NCBI GenBank assembly: GCA_023435805.1
Contig: JAEZMC010000057.1
Coordinates: 1-11,184, forward strand
Direction of reading: 5' to 3'
Length of the DNA: 11,184 bases
Source: Bacillota bacterium
Lineage (GTDB): Bacteria; Bacillota; Clostridia; Acetivibrionales; DTU013
The notes below the pieces were generated by a model. That model saw nothing but the letters and a program-made list of their open reading frames with translations. It searched no databases and was not told the DNA's origin. The position numbers were made by a program, and so were the translations under genes. Shown here one piece after another: positions 1-6,510 of this stretch; positions within the stretch are counted from its first letter, which is position 1; every line of letters starts with the position of its first letter.

Positions 1-1220
1 TGAATATTGTGGAGGGTCCCTTTCCTGAACGCTTCATAGATCCGGACCATGGGGCTGTAAAACCGCTGTTGCACCAGTTCCGCATCTCCGGTGTATTCGA
101 GGTATTTGCCCACCGCCTCAAAATACCACAATGCCGCGTCAACCGTGTTGTAGCCCGGTTCCCCGCCTTCGTCGGGAAACATGTTGGGCACCAGTCCGTA
201 CCGGATATATTCGCTGAATGTGGACAATATCCGGGCGGCATCTTCGTAGCGGCGGGTGGACAGTGTCAGTCCGCATAAAGAAATCATCGCATCCCTGCCC
301 CAATCCGTAAACCACGGATAGCCGGCCAGTATGGTCTTCGAATCCGTTGACTGCCGATAGGCGATAAAATGATCCGCAGCTTTCACCAGCGTGCATATAA
401 ACGGATCGCTGCAGCCCGCTTTTTCCACAAGCGCTTCCACCCTGGCTTTTTCAGCTTCGATCAGCAGCCTTCCGTCAGCTTCCTCCCACTCTTTTTCGAC
501 TGTTCCGATAAACGTGACGTAGCGTTCGCTGCGCGCCCTTACCGTAACATCGAAACTGCCCGGAATATAATGGTCCTCCCGGTCATGCAGACCTCTTTCC
601 CGTTCAACGGCATAGTGCATGTTTTCAAACCAGCAGTCCTCCGCCGGAATGTACTTGCTGCCGCTGCAGTACAATGTGATGTCCAGATCCATGTCGAAAG
701 GCCGCACCTTCGTTCTGTCGCTTCCGGCCTCCTGCGCAAACCGCATATAACGCCTCTCAGAATTGCCGTGGTAATCTCTGAAGTTGACCAGCGGTGTAAT
801 ACGGAGCGTTAAATCGTCAGCGCCGCCCAGCACATGGTACGTCACAGCAACGGTGTTTTTCCCATACACCATTGTAACGGTTTTTTCAACTGCCACATCT
901 CCCATGCGATAGGTGAATACAGGCAAAGGATCTATTTCAAAACTAAGGAGGTGATTATAGCCCCTCATGACAAAATCACCGGTGGAAAAAGTGTGGAACG
1001 GATAGGTCCTGCCGCCTGCAGTGATGGTCTCATGCAGCTGCGAAAGCACCAGGTGCCGCTGAACGGGGGGTTTCAGCGCCGCAATCAGAAGCCCGTGGTA
1101 TCTGCGGGCGTTTCCGCCTGTGACAGTCGATGCCGCAAAGCCTCCTATTCCGTTTGTGAGCAGCCATTCCCTCTCTGTACAGCGTTCCCAGCTGCTCCAT
1201 TCCGACTTCCCGTACCTCAT
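1..1220 (-). CDS. Glycogen debranching enzyme (amylo-alpha-1,6-glucosidase), 3' end cut by the window edge
   Basis: The frame is open from an ATG at 1220 to the left edge, giving 406 residues with no stop in view. The N-terminal part (about 1-250) looks like the bacterial debranching-enzyme N-terminal domain, with ECxxREWLLTNGIGGFA-like wording near 12-29 and RRYHGLL at 39-45. From about 265 the catalytic (alpha/alpha)6 domain begins, with PWFTDWGRDAMIS at 302-314 and FPDEGGEPGYNTVDAALW at 348-365, which hold the conserved acidic residues. The family hydrolyses alpha-1,6 branch points of glycogen in the cytoplasm. Relatives are usually about 650 residues, so roughly a third is missing. The start is supported by GGAGG at 1229-1233 eight bases upstream and an in-frame TAG just before it. 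It lies 55 bases after yvcK with no separate promoter visible, so it is probably the distal gene of the hprK operon. Family call secure; exact substrate inferred. Confidence 0.92.
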   Translation of the reverse strand, partial: MRYGKSEWSSWERCTEREWLLTNGIGGFAASTVTGGNARRYHGLLIAALKPPVQRHLVLSQLHETITAGGRTYPFHTFSTGDFVMRGYNHLLSFEIDPLPVFTYRMGDVAVEKTVTMVYGKNTVAVTYHVLGGADDLTLRITPLVNFRDYHGNSERRYMRFAQEAGSDRTKVRPFDMDLDITLYCSGSKYIPAEDCWFENMHYAVERERGLHDREDHYIPGSFDVTVRARSERYVTFIGTVEKEWEEADGRLLIEAEKARVEALVEKAGCSDPFICTLVKAADHFIAYRQSTDSKTILAGYPWFTDWGRDAMISLCGLTLSTRRYEDAARILSTFSEYIRYGLVPNMFPDEGGEPGYNTVDAALWYFEAVGKYLEYTGDAELVQQRFYSPMVRIYEAFRKGTLHNI

Positions 1221-1275
1221 CCGCTATTCCTCCATTTACTATATCGATAAATATGAAAACTGCTGTTTGTACTTC

Positions 1276-2667
1276 TTATCTGCTGCTGTGTTGGTCGATT
1301 CCATCGCTGTTATGATTGTGTGAATCCTTTTTATCCATGCCGGACGTCGACTTCTTCAGCCGGTCCTTGACGTAATAATAATCGATGATCCTCTTGCGGT
1401 CCCGGACCAGCACCGTATCGGCGACAAGCTCTATGACCGTTTCCGCCAGCTTGGCGGGATCATGCCGCACAAAGTTGTTCTTGATGGAGACATAATCCCC
1501 TTCGATCAATTTGATACCGGCATTCTCGATCTTATCCCGGTCGATAAAGACCTGCTCTGCGCCGTCATTTTTATATTTTTCCTTCAATTCCGGAGGAATG
1601 GCTGCATTGTTCACGATGCAGCAATCAATGATCCCTTTGTACGAATGCTCCTCCAATGCCTCGATATGATCATACACACTGTAGCCTTCGCTCTCTGAGG
1701 GTTGGGTCATGACGTTACATACGTAAACCTTCAAAGCGCTGCTCTTCCTGATGGCCGAATGGATGCCCCTGACCAGCAGGTTCGGAATAATGCTGGTATA
1801 CAGGCTGCCCGGTCCAAGCACGATGATGTCCGCCTCCCGGATGGCATCCAGAACATCCTGAAGCGGCTTTGCACCGGAGGGTTCCAGGTACGCCCGCTTA
1901 ATTTTTCCCTGGTGAAAGCTGCAGTGGGCTCCGATTTTGGACTCGCCGCATATGATACAGCCATCCTCCAGTTCTGCACACAGCATGACATTTTCCAGCG
2001 TGACGGGAAGTACACGGCCTGTAACGGCAAGCACATCGCTCATTTTACGGACGGCCTCCTCAAAGCTGGAGGAAATCCCGTCCATTGCTGCCAGAAAGAG
2101 ATTGCCGAAGCTCTGCCCCTTCAACGTTCCATCCTGGAACCTGTATTGGAGCAGCTGTTCCATAATAGGCTCCGTATCCGCCAGTGCAAGAACACAGTTC
2201 CGTATATCCCCGGGCGGCAGCATGCCCAGCTCCTGCCTCAGCATTCCCGAGCCGCCTCCGTCATCGGCAACGGTTACAACTGCCGTTATGTTGGAGCTGT
2301 ATGCCTTCAGTCCCCGCAGCATGGTCGCCAGGCCTGTCCCTCCGCCTATGGCCACTATCTTGGGCCCCTTGATCAATATCCTCTTGTCATATAGCAGGCT
2401 GCTCAGCTTTTCGGAGTCAAGTGACGACCCAAGTATGCCCGAATTTATGGCACCTAAAACCGTTCTGCCAAAATGTCTTGCTGCAACCAGAATCAACGTG
2501 CCGCCCAACAAAACCGGCAGCAACGATATCAGGCTTCGTACCGGGTCGGTCTGCACCTCCTTTACAAAAAGAGATACACCTGCACCGATTAGGCCGATGC
2601 CGGCTAAACCGACCAAAAGCCATCTTTTTATTCGCAGTCCGGGGCGAAACCACTCCTTCAGCTTCAT
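1276..2667 (-). CDS. yvcK: YvcK/GlmR family protein (UPF0052, CofD-like), long form with N-terminal membrane anchor
   Basis: A 463-residue protein. Two hydrophobic stretches at about 15-35 and 45-64 predict a membrane anchor. The CofD-like nucleotide-binding core follows: VAIGGGTGLATMLRGLK at 105-121, VADDGGGSGMLR at 133-144, PPGDIRNC at 151-158 and LGPGSLYTSIIPN at 284-296. Bacillus YvcK (GlmR) binds UDP-GlcNAc, stimulates GlmS, and is needed for normal growth and cell shape on gluconeogenic carbon; the same role here is inferred. The last 25 residues are polar and rich in His, Asn, Asp and Ser. The ATG at 2667 overlaps the rapZ stop by four bases (ATGA), which implies translational coupling. 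The short Bacillus form has no membrane segments, so the anchor marks the long clostridial type. A CofD-type transferase is unlikely given the neighbours. Confidence 0.94.
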   Translation of the reverse strand: MKLKEWFRPGLRIKRWLLVGLAGIGLIGAGVSLFVKEVQTDPVRSLISLLPVLLGGTLILVAARHFGRTVLGAINSGILGSSLDSEKLSSLLYDKRILIKGPKIVAIGGGTGLATMLRGLKAYSSNITAVVTVADDGGGSGMLRQELGMLPPGDIRNCVLALADTEPIMEQLLQYRFQDGTLKGQSFGNLFLAAMDGISSSFEEAVRKMSDVLAVTGRVLPVTLENVMLCAELEDGCIICGESKIGAHCSFHQGKIKRAYLEPSGAKPLQDVLDAIREADIIVLGPGSLYTSIIPNLLVRGIHSAIRKSSALKVYVCNVMTQPSESEGYSVYDHIEALEEHSYKGIIDCCIVNNAAIPPELKEKYKNDGAEQVFIDRDKIENAGIKLIEGDYVSIKNNFVRHDPAKLAETVIELVADTVLVRDRKRIIDYYYVKDRLKKSTSGMDKKDSHNHNSDGIDQHSSR

Positions 2668-3539
2668 CTTCCCGTACCTCTGCCATCCTTGTCGATATCT
2701 CTGTGTTCAATAACCGTCCGGTGCTGCTTCTCCGAGAGGTTACGGTGCAGCTCATCCGCTATGGCTACGGAACGATGCCTCCCTCCCGTACATCCGATGC
2801 CGATGACAAGCTGTGATTTCCCTTCCTTTACATAGTTGGGAATGAGAAAATCCAGCATCGAATTGAGCTTGTCGAGAAATTCCACAGTCTCGGACATTTT
2901 TAGCACATATTCCTTCACATTGTCATGTTTTCCCGTAAGCTTCTTCATTGAATCAATATAATATGGATTGGGAATAAACCGGACATCAAAAATCAGGTCG
3001 CACTCGATTGGTACGCCGTATTTAAAACCAAAGGATATAATGTTAATAATCATGCTCCGGAAGGTGCTGTCCTGCCCGATGATGCCTGCGATGGCATCCT
3101 TGAGCTGTCTGGGCGTAAGATTGGAGGTTTCAATGACATAGTCTGCCCTGTCCTTGATTTTCTGAAGGACACGGCGTTCCTCATCAATACCCTTCAATAG
3201 CCTTCCTTCCTGCGCAAGGGGATGGGCACGCCTGGATTCCTTGTACCGTTTGATGACCACCTTGTCCGACGCTTCCATAAAAAGGATTTCAAAGGTATGT
3301 CCTTCCTCCTTTAACGTCTCCAGAGCCGGCAGCAGATCATTCAACAGCTCCCCTCCGCGTATGTCGATGACAAGCGCGATTCTGTCCATCTTCCCGTAGC
3401 TTTGTGAACATATTTCCGCAATTTTTGGAATAAGCAGCGGAGGCAGGTTGTCGATGCAAAAAAAACCTTCGTCCTCAAGATGCTTTGCAACCAGACTTTT
3501 CCCCGCACCCGATATCCCAGTTATAACAATAAATCTCAT
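2664..3539 (-). CDS. rapZ: RNase adapter/nucleotide-binding protein RapZ (YvcJ)
   Basis: A 291-residue protein of normal family length. Walker A is GISGAGKS at 8-15, a Walker B-like IDIRGG sits at 58-63, and the C-terminal domain holds CTGGRHRSV at 250-258, the family signature. Proteins of this family bind and hydrolyse nucleotides. In E. coli RapZ senses glucosamine-6-phosphate and directs RNase E to the sRNA GlmZ; in Bacillus the homologue YvcJ affects competence. An RNA-adapter role in clostridia is not shown, so only the family is firm. AGGAGG at 3546-3551 lies six bases before the ATG. The gene starts 19 bases after murB and overlaps yvcK, so it sits in the middle of the operon. All key motifs are intact. 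Confidence 0.95.
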   Translation of the reverse strand: MRFIVITGISGAGKSLVAKHLEDEGFFCIDNLPPLLIPKIAEICSQSYGKMDRIALVIDIRGGELLNDLLPALETLKEEGHTFEILFMEASDKVVIKRYKESRRAHPLAQEGRLLKGIDEERRVLQKIKDRADYVIETSNLTPRQLKDAIAGIIGQDSTFRSMIINIISFGFKYGVPIECDLIFDVRFIPNPYYIDSMKKLTGKHDNVKEYVLKMSETVEFLDKLNSMLDFLIPNYVKEGKSQLVIGIGCTGGRHRSVAIADELHRNLSEKQHRTVIEHRDIDKDGRGTGR

Positions 3540-3558
3540 TCGAGACCTCCTGCAGCTT

Positions 3559-4473
3559 CTATTCTTCTCCGACGACTTTTACCTCGGTCTGCAGCTCCAC
3601 ACCGAAGCGGGCAAAGACCGTGTCCTGTATGTGCCTGATCAATGCAAGCACATCCGCCGCCGTTGCATTTCCCATATTGACAATAAACCCGCAGTGCAGG
3701 CAGGACACCTCGGCACCGCCTTCACGATAACCTCTCAGTCCACAGTCCTGTACGAGCTTTCCTGCGAAATAGCCTTCGGGCCTTTTGAAAATACTTCCCG
3801 CACTGGGGAGGTCCAGCGGCTGCTTTTCGCAGCGCATTGCCCGAAATTCATCCATTTTGGCCTTTATCTGCTCTCTGTCGCCCTTTTTCAATCTCAGACA
3901 TGATTTCAACACCACACCGCCATCTGCTTGTATATGGCTTGAACGCTTTCCGAAGCAGTGCTGCTGCCTGTCCAGCACAGTCATACGACCATCCGGCGTC
4001 AGATACTCCGAGCGCTCCACTACCATGGACATTTCTCCTTTGTACGCGCCTGCATTCATGGCAACCGCTCCACCGAGCGTACCAGGAATCCCCTCCGCAA
4101 ATTCCAGGCCTGTAAGGCCTTGTTCCAGGGCGATCCGTGATAAGCGGGAAAGTAAAATGCCTGATTCTGCCGTTATATATTCGCCGTCTGTCTCATAGGC
4201 GCTCAGATTCTCCCGCAGCTTCACCACAATGCCTCTGATGCCCTTATCCCTCACGATCAGGTTGGTTCCGTTGCCCATTACGAATACCGGCACGGCTCCT
4301 TCGCGGCATACCGTCAAAATATCAGCCAGACCTTTCAGGTCACGCGGCATTGCAAGTATGTCCGCCGGGCCGCCTATCCTGAACGAGGTGTGGTTCGACA
4401 TCGGTTCATCCACCATTACATTGCCTGTTCCTGCAATCCTCCCCAGCAGCTCCGCTGTTTTCACCTTATCCAA
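3559..4473 (-). CDS. murB: UDP-N-acetylenolpyruvoylglucosamine reductase MurB (type II)
   Basis: A 304-residue cytoplasmic flavoenzyme that reduces UDP-GlcNAc-enolpyruvate to UDP-MurNAc with NADPH, the second committed step of peptidoglycan synthesis. FAD-binding elements are NHTSFRIGGPAD at 27-38, GNGTNLIVRD at 68-77 and GIPGTLGGAVAMNAGAY at 128-144. The C-terminal part has PSAGSIFKRP at 223-232 with the catalytic serine at 227, HCGFIVN at 260-266 and the conserved glutamate E297 in LQTEV. The usual YRxS catalytic loop reads KRSS at 176-179, so arginine 177 is kept but tyrosine is replaced by lysine. The start is TTG at 4473, with AAAGGAG eight bases upstream. It lies about 50 bases after the PHP gene and 19 before rapZ, and is a common partner of rapZ-yvcK in clostridia. 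Confidence 0.95.
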   Translation of the reverse strand: MDKVKTAELLGRIAGTGNVMVDEPMSNHTSFRIGGPADILAMPRDLKGLADILTVCREGAVPVFVMGNGTNLIVRDKGIRGIVVKLRENLSAYETDGEYITAESGILLSRLSRIALEQGLTGLEFAEGIPGTLGGAVAMNAGAYKGEMSMVVERSEYLTPDGRMTVLDRQQHCFGKRSSHIQADGGVVLKSCLRLKKGDREQIKAKMDEFRAMRCEKQPLDLPSAGSIFKRPEGYFAGKLVQDCGLRGYREGGAEVSCLHCGFIVNMGNATAADVLALIRHIQDTVFARFGVELQTEVKVVGEE

Positions 4474-4523
4474 ACTTACTACTCCTTTCGGAAATCCGGT
4501 GCGCCTATGCGCCTATCCTATAT

Positions 4524-5261
4524 CTATTCTACTTCGTGCTGCGCCTTCTTAGAAGCCTTTCTTTGCTTCAGGTATTCCTCCACTTTTTGCAGAGAGGTGC
4601 AAATAACAAGCTCTTCGGGCATGTCGGCCTCTTTGAGGAGTCTGAGCACATTGTCGAATTTGCCGATATCATAGCTGATATGCGCATCGCTTCCGCAGGT
4701 GATTCTGGCGCCATATTTTTTGCATTTTTGGACAAACTCGAAGCAGTTCTCTTCACAGCCCTTTCGTACCTTGAATGAGCTGTTGTTGATCTCAATCAAT
4801 TTATTATATTCCGCCGCTGTTTTGACCACCCTGTCCACATCCACCTGGTACATCGGATTGCCGGGATGTGCCACCGCATCCACATAGGGATTTTTGAGTG
4901 CACGGATCATACCGTTTGTATTTTCCTCCACCGACCCTGGTACAATGGTGATATCATGAAAGCTTGCATTGACAAATTCCAGCCTGGCCAGCAGGACATC
5001 CGGTATGTCAAGGCCTCCCTCGTAGTCGGTAATATTGACCTCCGCGCCTTTAATAATTCTTACGCCGTGTATATATTCCGGGATCACTTTCAAATTCCAG
5101 AAGTGAAGCAGTGTCGGCGCTCCCTTCATCGTCGGCCCGTGATCCGTCATGGCAATAGCCTCCATTCCGTTCAGACCGGCTTCCTTCGCGTTTTCCTGCA
5201 ACGTGCTGTAAGCATGTCCGCTTGACAGCGTATGAGTATGTGTATCCACAACCAGTTTCAA
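4524..5261 (-). CDS. PHP-domain phosphatase of the YcdX type
   Basis: Read from the TTG at 5261 the protein is 245 residues, the usual YcdX length. It shows the full set of metal ligands of the trinuclear PHP family: DTHTH with H8 and H10, H16, TDHG with H41, E74 in KGAEVN, H102, H132 in AHPGNP, and D192 and H194 in GSDAH. Such enzymes are metal-dependent phosphoesterases; the natural substrate is unknown. The frame could begin at TTG 5279 or ATG 5267, but GGAGG at 5269-5273 is only one base from that ATG and lies inside the longer reading. It is seven bases from TTG 5261, so I choose that start, which gives MKLVVDTHTH. The gene sits 65 bases after hprK and 50 before murB, its common clostridial position. 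A histidinol-phosphatase role is possible but no his genes are nearby. Confidence 0.9.
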   Translation of the reverse strand: MKLVVDTHTHTLSSGHAYSTLQENAKEAGLNGMEAIAMTDHGPTMKGAPTLLHFWNLKVIPEYIHGVRIIKGAEVNITDYEGGLDIPDVLLARLEFVNASFHDITIVPGSVEENTNGMIRALKNPYVDAVAHPGNPMYQVDVDRVVKTAAEYNKLIEINNSSFKVRKGCEENCFEFVQKCKKYGARITCGSDAHISYDIGKFDNVLRLLKEADMPEELVICTSLQKVEEYLKQRKASKKAQHEVE

Positions 5262-5326
5262 TTTCATTCCTCCGGACAATAATCATTTTCTCTTCTTCGT
5301 AACATTTGTTACCACTTCTGAAGGTA

Positions 5327-6244
5327 TTATTTATCATCGTTCATAAAACGTTCGCTGATCACTCTTGCGGCATTATAACCCATTTTCTTCTGTCTATGGT
5401 TCATTGCCGCCACTTCAACAATAATGGCCAGATTCCTTCCGGGCTTGACCGGAATAACCAGGGACGGCACGGGTATGCCGAGTATATCCGTAAATTGATC
5501 ATCCAGCCCCAGTCTGTCATATATTTTATGCACATCCCAAAGTTCCAGCTTGATCACCAGGTTGATGTTTTCCTGCATTTTTACGGACCCCATGCCATAC
5601 AGGTTTTTTACATCCAGAATTCCGATACCCCTGATTTCAATAAAATGCCGTATATTTTCAGGCGCCGCACCCAGCAGCGTCCTGTCCGAAACTCTTCTGA
5701 TCTCAACCACATCGTCGGCAATAAGCCGGTGGCCTCTTTTGACCAGCTCCAGTGCGGTCTCACTCTTTCCGACACCGCTCTCGCCCAAAATCAGTACGCC
5801 TTCACCATACACCTCCACCAGAACACCGTGCTCAGAAACCCTTGGCGCAAGCATGACGTTAAGGTAACGGATAAGCCCGCTCATGAATCTTGAAGTGATA
5901 TCATCCGTCCTGTATATCGGAATGCCGTATTTCCTGGAAGCCACCAGCATTTCTGGAAAGGGCTCCAGATTTCTTGCAATAACCAGGCAGGGAAACCCGG
6001 TCCGGAAAAATTCGTCCATCCTCTTCAAGCGGTCTTCCGGCGAAAGACTTGCCAGATAAGCTATCTCAACCTTTCCGATGATCTGTATCCGGTCGGTTCC
6101 GAAAAACTCCATGTAGCCCGATAGCTGAAGTCCGGGCCTGTTGACATCGGAGGTGGTAATTTCAATCTCTTCGCTGTACTGATCCGTGCTGATTTCCGAA
6201 AGCTGAAATTCTTTTATGAGATCCCGTAGCTTTACAGTAAACAT
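5327..6244 (-). CDS. hprK: HPr kinase/phosphorylase
   Basis: A 305-residue bifunctional enzyme that phosphorylates HPr on Ser46 using ATP or pyrophosphate and reverses this with phosphate, setting carbon catabolite control and sugar uptake in Firmicutes. The N-terminal domain covers about 1-130. The catalytic domain has His139 in RVSEHG, Walker A GESGVGKS at 154-161, the DD pair at 177-178 and the family signature RGIGILDVKNLYG at 205-217, followed by a K3-like loop PVKPGRN at 265-271. All catalytic residues are present. GGGAGG lies about five bases before the ATG at 6244. It is the first gene of the block, 38 bases downstream of a promoter -10 box at 6282-6287. Assignment is secure; the HPr target gene is not in the window. 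Confidence 0.97.
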   Translation of the reverse strand: MFTVKLRDLIKEFQLSEISTDQYSEEIEITTSDVNRPGLQLSGYMEFFGTDRIQIIGKVEIAYLASLSPEDRLKRMDEFFRTGFPCLVIARNLEPFPEMLVASRKYGIPIYRTDDITSRFMSGLIRYLNVMLAPRVSEHGVLVEVYGEGVLILGESGVGKSETALELVKRGHRLIADDVVEIRRVSDRTLLGAAPENIRHFIEIRGIGILDVKNLYGMGSVKMQENINLVIKLELWDVHKIYDRLGLDDQFTDILGIPVPSLVIPVKPGRNLAIIVEVAAMNHRQKKMGYNAARVISERFMNDDK

Positions 6245-6281
6245 GCCTTCCTCCCGACTACTTAAATTTGTTCTTCATTAA

Positions 6282-6310
6282 ATTATATACTATCAGGCCA
6301 CTTCGTACAA
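6282..6310 (-). promoter_or_regulatory. Predicted sigma-A promoter of the hprK operon
   Basis: Read on the minus strand, a -35-like TTGTAC (6305-6310, three of six to consensus) is followed after exactly 17 bases by a perfect TATAAT (6282-6287). Transcription should start near 6274-6276, giving a leader of about 30 bases with the GGGAGG site of hprK. The weak -35 suggests modest or activator-aided strength. No CcpA-type cre site is visible nearby. Confidence 0.65.
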
Positions 6311-6421
6311 ATATATTTGCTGCTTGGCGGATGACCGTGGTCCCGTGCAGGCAGCCGCCGCAGCCGGCATACATATTTACTTGTGCTCCACCCCAACTAT
6401 TAAATAGAACCGGTAAACAGA

Positions 6422-6460
6422 AGGAAGCCCTGCATTGGAATTCTCCCCTGCAAGGCTCCT
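6422..6460 (-). other. Strong stem-loop between hppA and hprK
   Basis: On the minus strand AGGAGCCTTGCA pairs with TGCAGGGCTTCCT around a 14-base loop: twelve pairs, one G-U and one bulged base. It lies 51 bases after the hppA stop. It is not followed by a T-run in that direction (TCTGTTTACC), so it is not a standard intrinsic terminator; it may protect the hppA mRNA 3' end or aid termination. The rest of the 266-base gap (6245-6510) holds the hprK promoter, a 4-bp CCGG hairpin at about 6484-6496 and one doubtful small ORF. Confidence 0.5.
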
Positions 6461-6510
6461 GTTAGACATTTTTTTATTTATTCCCGGTTTGTCCGGTTAT
6501 TTCAATACAA

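Noticed and set aside
1229..1250. TATAGT as a possible promoter -10 for the debranching gene
   Set aside because: No acceptable -35 at 16-18 bases, and transcription would start within the ribosome binding site.
1702..2713. Two long plus-strand frames (230 and 258 residues) opposite yvcK
   Set aside because: They lie entirely antisense to a gene with clear family motifs, have no recognisable domain, and their composition is that of a shadow frame.
5306..5893. Plus-strand frame of 195 residues opposite hprK
   Set aside because: Antisense to the conserved HPr kinase domain, no domain and no ribosome site of note.
6377..6469. Minus-strand 30-codon ORF after hppA (MSNRSLAGEN...)
   Set aside because: No ribosome site, no family resemblance, and it overlaps the stem-loop at 6422-6460.
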